Source of the DNA: Chloroflexota bacterium | GTDB lineage: Bacteria > Chloroflexota > Limnocylindria > Limnocylindrales > CSP1-4 | Direction: 5' to 3' | Assembly: GCA_016200745.1 (NCBI GenBank) | Contig: JACQEF010000080.1 | Coordinates: forward strand, 1 to 14,962 | Length of the DNA: 14,962 nucleotides | Shown here: in pieces, positions 6,334-13,722 of the stretch | Layout of the letters: every line of letters starts with the position of its first letter | Numbering within the stretch: the first letter of the stretch is position 1 | Translations under genes and position numbers: made by a program | The notes under the pieces: model-generated | The model's input: only the letters and a program-made list of their open reading frames with translations | Told to the model about the DNA's origin: nothing | Databases searched by the model: none

Positions 6334-7280
6334 CTACCCGTCCGGCGCGTCCAGCTCGCGTGCGTACGGCGGAAACCGGAACCGCTGGCTGCGGGTCAGG
6401 ATCCCGCCGTGGCCGAGCTTGGCGACGGTCCGCTCCGAGGCCGGCTCGCCGGAGAGCAGCCGGGGCAGCAGCAGGTCCGCGGCGGTCGCCTTCGAGTAGG
6501 CGCCGCAGGTCGGCAGGCCCAGGATCGCGGTCCGCCCGACCCGCGCCAGCCAGAGCATCGATCCCGGATGGGCCGGCACGCCCCGCCGGACGATCCGCCC
6601 GCCGAGGGCCGCGATGGCCACGAAGCACGCATCCATCGGATCCGTGCTGGCGGCACCCGCGGTCAGGATCAGGTCGACCGCGTCCGGACCCCGAACGAAG
6701 GCGGACATCGCGGTGACGACGGTCTCCGGGTCGTCCTCGACGTAGGCGAACGAGACGATCTCCGAACCGAGCCCCTCCACCTTGGCGCGGACGCTCGCCT
6801 CGAACCGGGCCTGGGCCGTCGCCCGAACCGATTCCTTGACGATCACGCCAACCCGGCTCCGCACGAACGGCGCGACCCAGACCAGCGGCCGGCCGCCGAA
6901 GTCGGCCAGGCGGGCCCCCTCGTCGACCACTGCAGCCTCGACCAGGTGCGGCGCGACTTTCACGCTCGCGACGAGGTCGCCCGCCTCGACGACCTGGCCG
7001 TCGAAGACGGTGAACACCTCCAGCGGATCGATCCGGTTGAGCCGCTCGAGGTCGGCGATCCGGACGTTGGCGACGCCCGCGTACTGGGCGACGAGGTCGA
7101 CGCGGCTCTGTACGGGGCCACGCGACCGGGCTCGGCTCCCGCGATCGCCAGCAGGTCGTCGGGGGACAGCCGCCGGCCCTTCGCCCAACGGGCGCCGCCG
7201 ATCGCGAGGTCGCGTGCCAGGACCGACCCGGCCAGTCGAGCGGGCGGGCGCCGGCCCGGGGTGACCCGCTCGACGCGCAC
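6334..7280 (-). pseudogene. Molybdopterin-binding MogA/MoeA-like protein, frameshifted with an apparent internal deletion
   Basis: Two frames together make one protein. From GTG 7278-7280 one frame gives an N-terminus RLAGSVLARDLAIGG then KGRRLSPDDLLAIAG, like the first 50 residues of COG0303-type molybdopterin-binding proteins. Near 7117-7130 homology jumps by one base into a second frame that starts at GPVQSRVDL and runs to the stop. That part has the MoCF_biosynth domain: LILTAGAASTDPMD and RRGVPAHPGSMLWLARVGR followed by GLPTCGAYSKATAADLLLPRLLSGE. From what I recall of the family, some 30-40 residues normally separate the two parts, so bases are missing as well as the frame. Intact members bind molybdopterin and cluster with cox-type genes. 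It follows the FAD subunit by 15 bases and so belongs to the structural operon. It may be a true pseudogene or a sequence/assembly error. Confidence 0.75.
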
Positions 7281-7295
7281 GCGTGACCGGCTCGC

Positions 7296-8159
7296 TCAGC
7301 CGAGCCGGGCGAGGGCGGCCTCGATCGCGCGTCGCGTGTAGACGGCGGCCATCGCCGTACGGTACTCCCGGCCCGCGTGGATGTCGCCGACGACGTCGAT
7401 GCCGTCGGTGGCGTGCGCGGCGGCCGCGGCAAGGGACGCGGCGGAACGATCCGAGCCGGCGAGTGCCGCCTCCACGGCCCGAGCCCGGTACGGGTGCGGC
7501 CCGACGCCGGTCAGGGCGACGTTGGCACCCTCGATCGAGCCATCTCCGGCGACGAACACGACCACCGCCGCTCCGACCATCGCGTAGCCCGACGCCGGTT
7601 GCTCCAGCGACGCGTAGGCGGACCCGGCGTCGTCGCGCGGACCGGGCAGCCGGACCTCGGTGATCAGCTCGTCGGTCGCGAGCGCGGTGGAGAACGGACC
7701 CGTGAAGAACCCGTCCACGGGGATCGTCCGCTCTCCCCGGACGGAGCGGGCGACGATCTCCGCGTCGAGCGCCAGGAAACAGGCCGCGAGATCCGAGGCC
7801 GGGTCGGCGTGCGCGACCGCACCTCCGACCGTCCCGCGGTTCCGGACCTGCACGTCGCCGATGGTCGGCAGCGCGTCGGCCACCACGCCGTAGTGCCGTG
7901 CGGACGAGGCGGCGAGCTCGCTGTACGTAGTCATGGCCCCGATCGCGAGCCGCCCGTCGGGCAACCGCCGGACGCCCTTGAGCTCGCCCAGGCGACCGAT
8001 GTCGACGAGCCGGTCGGCCGACCCGAGCCGGAGCTTGAGCAGCGGCAGCAGGCTCTGGCCGCCGGCCAGCAGCTTGACCGTGCCGCCGCCGTCCGCGATC
8101 GCCTTGAGGGCGTCGTCGAGCGTGGCCGAGCGCTGGTAGTCGAACGCCGCGGGGATCAC
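7296..8159 (-). CDS. coxM: FAD-binding medium subunit of a form II CO dehydrogenase-like molybdenum hydroxylase
   Basis: This is the 287-residue flavoprotein subunit. LLAGGQSLLPLLKLRL near residues 30-45 is the FAD-pyrophosphate loop. TIGDVQVRNRGTVGG, followed by AHADPASDLAAC near 100-130, is the second FAD signature of the xanthine-oxidase-family medium subunit. It would pass electrons from the small subunit's iron-sulfur clusters to a quinone or other acceptor. The GTG at 8157-8159 is chosen as start: it overlaps the TGA of the large-subunit gene (GTGA), has GGGAGG six bases upstream, and begins VIPAAFDYQR as the family does. Its last position in the order small-large-medium is typical of form II clusters, whereas form I clusters run medium-small-large. 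The symbol denotes family, not proven CO oxidation. Confidence 0.9.
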   Translation of the reverse strand: MIPAAFDYQRSATLDDALKAIADGGGTVKLLAGGQSLLPLLKLRLGSADRLVDIGRLGELKGVRRLPDGRLAIGAMTTYSELAASSARHYGVVADALPTIGDVQVRNRGTVGGAVAHADPASDLAACFLALDAEIVARSVRGERTIPVDGFFTGPFSTALATDELITEVRLPGPRDDAGSAYASLEQPASGYAMVGAAVVVFVAGDGSIEGANVALTGVGPHPYRARAVEAALAGSDRSAASLAAAAAHATDGIDVVGDIHAGREYRTAMAAVYTRRAIEAALARLG

Positions 8160-10558
8160 GCCTGGCCTCCCTTCGAACCCTGGATCGCGCGCCACACGGT
8201 CTGCGCGGTGTACGGCATGTCGAGATGGCGGATGCCGAGCGGCCGGAGCGCGTCGACGACGGCGTTGGCGACCGCAGCGGTGCTGGCGATCGCGCCGGCC
8301 TCGCCGACGCCCTTGACCCCGAGCGGGTTGACCGGCGATGGCGTCACCGTCTCGTCCAGTTCGAGGTTCGGCAGCCAAGACGCTCGGGGCAACGCGTAGT
8401 CGAGCAGCGAGCCCGACTGGAGCTGCCCGTCGTCGCCGTAGATGGCGCCTTCCCAGAGTGCCTGGCCGACACCCTGGGCGATCCCACCGTGGAGCTGGCC
8501 GTCGACGATCATCGGGTTGATCTTCTTGCCGACGTCGTCGACCGCGACGTAGCGGACGAGGTCGACTTTGCCACTCTCCTCGTCAATCTCCACGACCGCG
8601 ACGTGCGTCCCGAACGGCCAGGTGCAGTTCGTCGTGTCGTGGTAGGCCGTCTCGTCGAGATACGGCTCCATGTCCGGCGGCAGGCTGAACCCGAGGTCGA
8701 TCGCGAACGCGATCTCCTGGATCGTCTTGACCTTGTCGGGCGAGCCCTTGACCCGGTAGCTGGCGCCGTCCACCTCGATGTCCTCGACGTTCGCCTCGAG
8801 CATGTGGGCGGCGTACCGGCGGGCCTTCTCGCGAACCTTGGCGGCCGCCTTGACCGCCGCGGTCATCCCCACCGAGCTGGTCCGGCTGCCGTACGAGCCG
8901 TAGCCGAACGGCGTGCCCTGCGTGTCCGAGTGCTGGACGATCACGTCCTCCATCGGCACGCCGAGCTCGTGGGCGATCACCTGGGCGTAGGTGGTCTCGT
9001 GGCCCTGGCCCTGCGGCTGGGTGCCGACGGTGGCGATGATCTTGCCGGTGAGGTGGACCTTGATGTTGGCCGACTCCCACATCGCCGCGCCCCAGCCCTC
9101 GCCGACCGCGCCGATCCACTTCGACGGTGCGACGCCGCACACCTCGATGTAGGTCGACAGGCCGACCCCGAGGAGCTTGCCGCGGGCCTTCGCCTCGGCC
9201 TTCTTCGCCGCCATGTCGGCGTAGCCGACAGTCGCGAGCGCCTTGTCCATGGCCGGCTCGTAGTTGCCCGAATCGATGAAGATCTTCTCGCCGTTGACCG
9301 CAGTCCCGAGCCCGGAGGGGTTGTCGTACGGAAACTGGTCCGGCGCCAGGAAGTTGCGGCGGCGGACCTCGGCGGGATCCATCCCGATCTCGGCCGCGAA
9401 CAGGTCCATCGCCCGCTCGACAACGTAGGTCGCCTCCGGGCGTCCCGCGCCGCGGTAGGCGTCCACGAACGTGGTGTTGGTGTAGACCCCGGTGACCTCG
9501 CACGACACGTTCGGGAACTTGTACGGCCCGGCCAGGACCCGGCCGTACAGCGTCGTCGGGATGCCCGGGCCGATCGTCGAGAGGCGGCCGCCCAGGTTGG
9601 CGTAGGTCTTGACCCGCAGCCCCGTCACCTGGCCGTCGCGCGCCCCGGCGATCTCGAGGTAGGTGATGTGGTCGCGGCCGTGGATGGTGGAGCCGTAGCT
9701 CTCGCGCCGGCTCTCGACCCACTTGACCGGCCGGCCGCCGATGGCCTTGCTGGCGAACATGACCAGCGCCATGTCCGCGTAGCAGAAGATCTTGGTGCCG
9801 AAGGCGCCACCCACGTCCGGCGAGATGCAGCGAACCTTGTGTTCGGGGATGCCGGTCACGAACGCGGTCAGCAGCAGCCGCTGGATGTGCGGCGTCTGGC
9901 TCGACATCCAGACCGTGTACTCCTCGGTGCCCGGGTTGTACCAGCCGATGTCGCCGCGAACCTCCATCGGGTTCGGGATGAGCCGCTGGTTGACGATGCG
10001 CTGCCTGACCACGACCTCCGCGGCGTCGATCGCCGCGTCCGTGCCGGCCTTGTCGCCGACGTTCCACACGAAGACGACGTTGTTCGGGGCGTTCTCGTGG
10101 AGCTGCGGCGCGCCCGGCTGGGTCGCCTTCTCGGCGTCGACGACGGCCGGCAGCGGCGCCCAGTCGACGACGATGGCGTCGAGCGCATCGACCGCCTGCT
10201 CGGGCGTCTCGGCGATGACGGCGGCGACCCCCTCGCCAGTCCACTTGACACTGTCGGTCGCCAGCGCGCGCGGCGTGTTGACGTTGTTCTGGATCCCCGA
10301 CGAGCCGCCGGCGGGCCAGGCCATCGGCAGCGGGTTGTACGGGATGTCGGCCCCGGTGATGACACGGATCACACCGGGCATCCTCGCGGCCGCCGACGTG
10401 TCGATCGACCGGATGTTGGCGTGGGCGTACGGGCTCCGCAGGATGGCCATGTGGGCCATGTTCTGGAGCTTGATGTCGTCGAGGTAGCGGCCCTTGCCGG
10501 TGATGAACCTGGGATCCTCGGTCCGCTTGACCGGGGAGCCGAGCATGTCGATGGCCAT
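8156..10558 (-). CDS. coxL: Molybdenum-binding large subunit of a form II CO dehydrogenase-like hydroxylase
   Basis: This is an 800-residue molybdopterin subunit of the xanthine oxidase family, of usual full length. The N-terminus GSPVKRTEDPRFITGKGRYLDD is typical of CoxL. VGGAFGTK (249-256), QPQGQGHETTYAQ (from 514) and VKGVGEAGAI around the catalytic glutamate Glu753 form the molybdenum-cofactor site. The active-site loop at 367-373 reads AYRGAGR. CO-oxidising form I enzymes have AYxCSFR with the copper-binding cysteine, so this is form II and its substrate cannot be read from sequence; aldehydes or N-heterocycles are possible, and CO is unproven. The ATG at 10556-10558 has GAGGGGAAG just upstream and lies 11 bases after the small-subunit stop. 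It overlaps the medium subunit by four bases. The opposite strand also has a very long open frame, a GC-codon artefact. Confidence 0.93.
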   Translation of the reverse strand: MAIDMLGSPVKRTEDPRFITGKGRYLDDIKLQNMAHMAILRSPYAHANIRSIDTSAAARMPGVIRVITGADIPYNPLPMAWPAGGSSGIQNNVNTPRALATDSVKWTGEGVAAVIAETPEQAVDALDAIVVDWAPLPAVVDAEKATQPGAPQLHENAPNNVVFVWNVGDKAGTDAAIDAAEVVVRQRIVNQRLIPNPMEVRGDIGWYNPGTEEYTVWMSSQTPHIQRLLLTAFVTGIPEHKVRCISPDVGGAFGTKIFCYADMALVMFASKAIGGRPVKWVESRRESYGSTIHGRDHITYLEIAGARDGQVTGLRVKTYANLGGRLSTIGPGIPTTLYGRVLAGPYKFPNVSCEVTGVYTNTTFVDAYRGAGRPEATYVVERAMDLFAAEIGMDPAEVRRRNFLAPDQFPYDNPSGLGTAVNGEKIFIDSGNYEPAMDKALATVGYADMAAKKAEAKARGKLLGVGLSTYIEVCGVAPSKWIGAVGEGWGAAMWESANIKVHLTGKIIATVGTQPQGQGHETTYAQVIAHELGVPMEDVIVQHSDTQGTPFGYGSYGSRTSSVGMTAAVKAAAKVREKARRYAAHMLEANVEDIEVDGASYRVKGSPDKVKTIQEIAFAIDLGFSLPPDMEPYLDETAYHDTTNCTWPFGTHVAVVEIDEESGKVDLVRYVAVDDVGKKINPMIVDGQLHGGIAQGVGQALWEGAIYGDDGQLQSGSLLDYALPRASWLPNLELDETVTPSPVNPLGVKGVGEAGAIASTAAVANAVVDALRPLGIRHLDMPYTAQTVWRAIQGSKGGQA
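8166..8171 (-). promoter_or_regulatory. Ribosome binding site that decides the coxM GTG start
   Basis: GGGAGG on the minus strand lies inside the last codons of the large-subunit gene, six bases before the GTG at 8157-8159. The spacing supports that GTG over any longer frame. Confidence 0.65.
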
Positions 10559-10569
10559 CGGTCTTCCCC

Positions 10570-11067
10570 TCAGCCCTGGGCCGCGACGGTCGCGCCGCCG
10601 GAGCGGATCACGCGGGCCGCCTCACGCACGGCCGCAACGATGTTCTGGTAGCCGGTGCAGCGGCAGATGTTGCCGTCGATCGCGTGGCGGATCTCGTCGT
10701 CGGACGGATCGGCATTGCGGGCCAGGAGGTCGGCCGCCGTCATGATCATGCCCGGCGTGCAGAAGCCGCATTGCAGCCCGTGCTTCTCCCAGAACGCGGC
10801 CTGGAGCGGGTGGAGCGTGTCGCCGTCGGCGAGGCCCTCGATCGTCCGCACCTCCGAGCCCTCGGCCTGGACGGCAAGCATCGTGCACGACTTCACGGCC
10901 ATGCCGTCCACGTGGACCGTGCAGGCGCCGCACTGGCTCGTGTCGCAACCGACGTGGGTCCCGGTCAGGTCCAGGTCCTCGCGCAGGGCCTGGACCAGCA
11001 GCCGTCTGGGCTCGACGTCCAATTCCCGCGGGATGCCGTTGACCACGAACGTGATGTGTTCGCTCAC
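10570..11067 (-). CDS. coxS: [2Fe-2S] small subunit of a form II CO dehydrogenase-like hydroxylase
   Basis: This is the 165-residue iron-sulfur subunit that carries electrons from the molybdenum centre to FAD. The N-terminal plant-ferredoxin-like cluster is held by Cys41, Cys46, Cys49 and Cys61 (GCDTSQCGACTVHVDG). The C-terminal helical domain holds the second cluster through Cys100, Cys103, Cys135 and Cys137 (CGFCTPGM and CRCTGYQNI). All eight ligands are present. An upstream ATG-like start would add 26 Pro/Arg/Ser-rich residues; I chose the GTG at 11065-11067 because AGGAGG lies nine bases before it and SEHITFVVNG is where the family begins. It is the first gene of the structural operon. 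Confidence 0.94.
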   Translation of the reverse strand: MSEHITFVVNGIPRELDVEPRRLLVQALREDLDLTGTHVGCDTSQCGACTVHVDGMAVKSCTMLAVQAEGSEVRTIEGLADGDTLHPLQAAFWEKHGLQCGFCTPGMIMTAADLLARNADPSDDEIRHAIDGNICRCTGYQNIVAAVREAARVIRSGGATVAAQG

Positions 11068-11076
11068 GGACGAGAA

Positions 11077-11082
11077 CCTCCT
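11077..11082 (-). promoter_or_regulatory. Strong ribosome binding site of coxS
   Basis: A perfect AGGAGG on the minus strand sits nine bases before the GTG at 11065-11067. It is the best Shine-Dalgarno match I noticed in the window and fixes the coxS start. Confidence 0.8.
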
Positions 11083-11312
11083 GCGACGCACTGGTGGGGA
11101 CGTATCTGCGAGCGCTGAAGTCCTTGGAGGCGTGGATGGTGGCACCGGAGGCCCACGGAATCAAGCGCGCCCCGGCCGAGGTTCAGCGCCCGGGACGGCG
11201 ACCTGCCCAGGTGCGCCGCGGCCTTCCCGAATGTGGCCGCGTGTCCGTACTCTGGGGTGCCTCCCCAACAGCGATTCACGGCCGAAGGCCCTTCACCCGG
11301 CGCTTGGGTGCT

Positions 11313-11327
11313 GCGCCTCCCAGGCGC
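11313..11327 (-). terminator. Short perfect hairpin after the MetE-fold gene
   Basis: GCGCCT and AGGCGC pair perfectly around CCC, about 130 bases beyond the stop codon of the MetE-fold gene. A second hairpin lies at 11253-11267. No U-run follows, and the distance from the stop is long, so a terminator role is only possible. Confidence 0.2.
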
Positions 11328-11457
11328 CGAACCTGCGGCCAGCGACCCGCGCTGCCGGCAAACGGCGAGGTTCGAGCCCGGATTGCTGCCTGTCAGGCAC
11401 AACCCCCGGTTCCGCCGCCAGGTCGGCGCCCGCGGTGCGTCGGCGTCCCTCCCCGGA

Positions 11458-12333
11458 TCAGCGCCTGGAACGCCGACTCGGCGGCACAAACCGGCCCATG
11501 GCCGCGCTCCGGATGTCCACGGCCCGAGGATCGATCGACCGGCGGAGCTCGTCGGGCGGCAGGTCGGCGAGACGGGCCGCCTCGCCCAGGCGGCGCAGCT
11601 TCGTCATCGCCGCCTCCCAGGACAGCCGAGCCAGCGACCCCGCGGTCGCCAGGCCGACCCGGGCCGGCCCGCGCCCGGCCGTCGACGCCGCGTAGGCCGC
11701 CGCCCACAGCAGGACTTCCGGCGCGTCGTCCGAGCCCGCCTCCGGCGAGAGCGCGCCGCAGACGATCCCGCGGTCGGCGGGTGTCGCCACCACGAGCCGC
11801 CAGTTCTCGGGTCCCGCGATCAGGTCGACCGCGAGGCTGGCGTACGGGGCCGACAACAGCGTCTCGATCCCCGTCGCGTCGGCGTTGCCGCCGACGATCG
11901 CGAGCGACAGGTGCGTCCCCTCGACACCGGCGAGGAGCCGGCGGTGCGCGTCGCGGAAGAGCCGCCGGGCCGATTCGCCGGCGCCGATCTCGATCGCCGC
12001 CGGCTCGTGGACCTCGATCAGCGGACAGCCGGCCGCGGCCAGCGCACGGAGATCCGCGTTGAGCGCCTCCGCCGCGGCGAGGACCGCCGCCCGATCCCCT
12101 CCCCGCGCGGCGGTGAGCGGCCCGATCACGTCCTGCTTCGCGGCGCTCGACGTCAGCCCGGCCATCGCCAGCCACCGGTCGAGTGGCGAGCGGCCGGTCT
12201 CGAGCCCGCCGTCGGTGACCGGCTCGAGACCGGCGACCTCCTGCGCCCGGACCGCCGCCTCCACGAGCTCGAGATCGCTCGCTCCGGGCGGCATGGGTGG
12301 GCGCGGCAGCGACCCGAGCAGCGTGGCAAACAT
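11458..12333 (-). CDS. Cobalamin-independent methionine synthase (MetE) C-terminal-fold protein, degenerate zinc site
   Basis: This 291-residue protein resembles the C-terminal barrel of MetE (UROD/MetE-like superfamily). ATLLGSLPRP at the start matches the family's T-x-GS-x-PR, EPVTDGGLETG (37-47) its T-D-G-E region, and LIEVHEPAAIEI (105-116) its I-x-x-DEP strand. In true MetE the zinc that activates homocysteine is bound by an H-x-C pair and a later Cys in PDCG. Here the first site reads THLSL (His141, Ser143) and the second ATAGS (228-232), so both thiolates are missing. It is therefore unlikely to be a working methionine synthase; function unknown. The ATG at 12331-12333 has a weak GGGAG upstream. 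The rhomboid gene ends 105 bases before it. The 390 bases to coxS argue against co-transcription with that operon. Confidence 0.7.
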   Translation of the reverse strand: MFATLLGSLPRPPMPPGASDLELVEAAVRAQEVAGLEPVTDGGLETGRSPLDRWLAMAGLTSSAAKQDVIGPLTAARGGDRAAVLAAAEALNADLRALAAAGCPLIEVHEPAAIEIGAGESARRLFRDAHRRLLAGVEGTHLSLAIVGGNADATGIETLLSAPYASLAVDLIAGPENWRLVVATPADRGIVCGALSPEAGSDDAPEVLLWAAAYAASTAGRGPARVGLATAGSLARLSWEAAMTKLRRLGEAARLADLPPDELRRSIDPRAVDIRSAAMGRFVPPSRRSRR

Positions 12334-12438
12334 CGCGTGGCGCTCCCAGGCGGCAGGCCGCGTCCGTTCTGGCCCGCCGGCGGCGCCGCTCGCACCCAGC
12401 TTACGTCGCGCGCCGAGCCGGGCGGGCGCGCGCGGCCG

Positions 12439-13695
12439 TCAGCCTCGGTCGCGGACCAGCGCGATCGCCGCGGCGACGCCCGGATCGCCGGTCGCGACGC
12501 GCCCCTGCCGTTCGGCGGTCCCGATGGCCACGCCGGCGGCGACGACCGCCACCAGCCCCACCAGGGCGATCAGCTCGAGGACGGGCGCGGTGCCAGCGCG
12601 CTGGGGGGAGGCCGGCGTCCCGGCCGGTCGAGACCAGAACGACGACAGCGTCGGCACGCCGCTCGGCACGACGAGCGCTCCCATCCACAGGCCGGCGACC
12701 AGGCCGCCGATGTGGGCGAAGTTGTCGATGACCCCCGAGAGGGCGAGCCCGAAGACGAGGTTGATGACGATGAGGGTCCCGATCTGGCTGACCAGGCCAC
12801 GGCTCTGGCGGTCGACGGGGTGATGCAGCCGGCCGGCCGAAAGAAGGATGCCGAGGAGCCCGAACACGGCCCCGGACGCCCCGACCGCGAAGTTGCCTGG
12901 CCCGAAAAGGAAGCTGGCGGTGGAGGCCGACGCCGCGAAGAGGAGATAGAGCGCGAGGAATCGCAGCCGACCGTACCACCGCTCGACGATCGGTCCGGTC
13001 AGCCAGAGGGCATACATGTTGAAGAACAGGTGGAGCGGATCGATGTGGAGCAGCGTCACCGTCCAGAGCCGCCAGTACTCGCCGTCGGCCACGGCAGCCT
13101 TGTCCAGCTGGAGTAGCTGGGTGACCTGTGCCCCGTCCGTCCACAGCCACGCGGTCAGGGTCACGATGGAGGTCAGGCCAAGGATCGCAAGGGTCACCGT
13201 GATCAGCGGGCCGTCGCCCCGGCCGGCCGCGAAGTACGTCCGCGCGGCCCGGGGGTCGCCGGTCTCCTTGGTCAGCCAGCCCAGGCGGTTGGCGATCTCC
13301 GGCTTGTCCTCGCGCGGCGCCCGCTTGTCCGCCTCGCGATAGGCGGCGATGGCGCCGGGCAGGTCGCCCGCGCGCACTCGCGCGGCCGCGACGTTGCGCC
13401 AGGCCGCATAGGTGGACGGTGTCTCGCCGAGGCGCAGGACCGCCGACCAGGTCGCGACCGCCGCCGTCTCGTCGTCGAGCCGGTAACGAACCTCGCCGAG
13501 CCCGAGCAGAGCCGCCGCGGTGATCGTCGGATCGTCGAACCCGACGACGCGAGCATAGTGCTCGCCTGCCGCCTGGAAGTCGCCCGTGGCCAGCAGCTGC
13601 GCCGCGCGGTCGAGCATCGCCAGCGCGTCGTCGCGGCTGAGGGGCCCACCGGTACGGGGGTCGGGCACGCGGATCGGCGGCCGGGTCTCGTCCAT
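12439..13695 (-). CDS. Rhomboid-family intramembrane serine protease with N-terminal TPR region
   Basis: This is a 418-residue membrane protease. Residues about 20-155 are alpha-helical repeats of TPR type (for example AAQLLATGDFQAAGEHYARV and AAARVRAGDLPGAIAAYREA) and should lie in the cytoplasm as a partner-binding module. Residues about 160-345 form the rhomboid core: HIDPLHLFFNM has the oxyanion residues His222 and Asn226, GASGAVFG holds nucleophile Ser274 and FAHIGG catalytic His328, so the dyad is complete. A further hydrophobic helix near 370-392 gives a seven-helix layout. The ATG at 13693-13695 follows a TAGTAT box by ten bases with no ribosome site. The frame stays open upstream across the SRAP gene, but that part is antisense to it. 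Substrate unknown. Confidence 0.9.
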   Translation of the reverse strand: MDETRPPIRVPDPRTGGPLSRDDALAMLDRAAQLLATGDFQAAGEHYARVVGFDDPTITAAALLGLGEVRYRLDDETAAVATWSAVLRLGETPSTYAAWRNVAAARVRAGDLPGAIAAYREADKRAPREDKPEIANRLGWLTKETGDPRAARTYFAAGRGDGPLITVTLAILGLTSIVTLTAWLWTDGAQVTQLLQLDKAAVADGEYWRLWTVTLLHIDPLHLFFNMYALWLTGPIVERWYGRLRFLALYLLFAASASTASFLFGPGNFAVGASGAVFGLLGILLSAGRLHHPVDRQSRGLVSQIGTLIVINLVFGLALSGVIDNFAHIGGLVAGLWMGALVVPSGVPTLSSFWSRPAGTPASPQRAGTAPVLELIALVGLVAVVAAGVAIGTAERQGRVATGDPGVAAAIALVRDRG

Positions 13696-13705
13696 CGCGC
13701 GGACG

Positions 13706-13715
13706 ATACTAGACT
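13706..13715. promoter_or_regulatory. Overlapping divergent -10 elements between the rhomboid and SRAP genes
   Basis: Only 27 bases separate the two divergent start codons. TAGACT (13710-13715) reads toward the SRAP gene seven bases before its GTG. TAGTAT (minus strand, 13706-13711) reads toward the rhomboid gene ten bases before its ATG. The two hexamers share two bases, and neither gene has a ribosome site in the gap. This fits leaderless transcription on both sides with mutually exclusive promoters. -35 boxes would have to lie inside the opposing genes. Confidence 0.4.
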
Positions 13716-13722
13716 TCGGGCC

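Larger units (their letters stand above)
11068..11457. other. Non-coding stretch of 390 bases upstream of coxS
   Basis: This separates the MetE-fold gene from the structural operon and should hold the coxS promoter. Open frames exist on both strands but show no protein-like composition or motif. Visible structure is short hairpins: GCGCCT-CCC-AGGCGC (11313-11327) and TGGGG-TGCCT-CCCCA (11253-11267). I see no clear -35/-10 pair, only GATACG about 25 bases upstream of the ribosome site. I recognise no riboswitch. The length would allow a structured leader. Confidence 0.55.

Noticed and set aside
8225..10651. A very long open frame on the plus strand opposite the large-subunit gene
   Set aside because: It mirrors the codon structure of the large subunit in GC-rich DNA. 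Its translation is Arg/Asp/Val-rich without motifs, and the minus strand encodes a complete known family.
8156..11067. Calling the enzyme a proven aerobic CO dehydrogenase
   Set aside because: The large subunit has AYRGAGR and not AYxCSFR, so only family membership and not CO oxidation is supported.
10570..11145. A longer coxS product with 26 extra N-terminal residues
   Set aside because: The extension is Pro/Arg/Ser-rich and unlike the family. The internal GTG has a perfect AGGAGG nine bases upstream.
11365..11390. GGTTCGAGCCC, which looks like a tRNA T-arm
   Set aside because: The flanking bases do not pair into a five-base T stem, and no anticodon or acceptor arms can be folded around it.
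11064..11489. A 141-codon minus-strand frame in the gap before coxS
   Set aside because: It overlaps the end of the MetE-fold gene and the coxS start, shows no conserved motif, and has low-complexity Gly/Arg/Pro composition.
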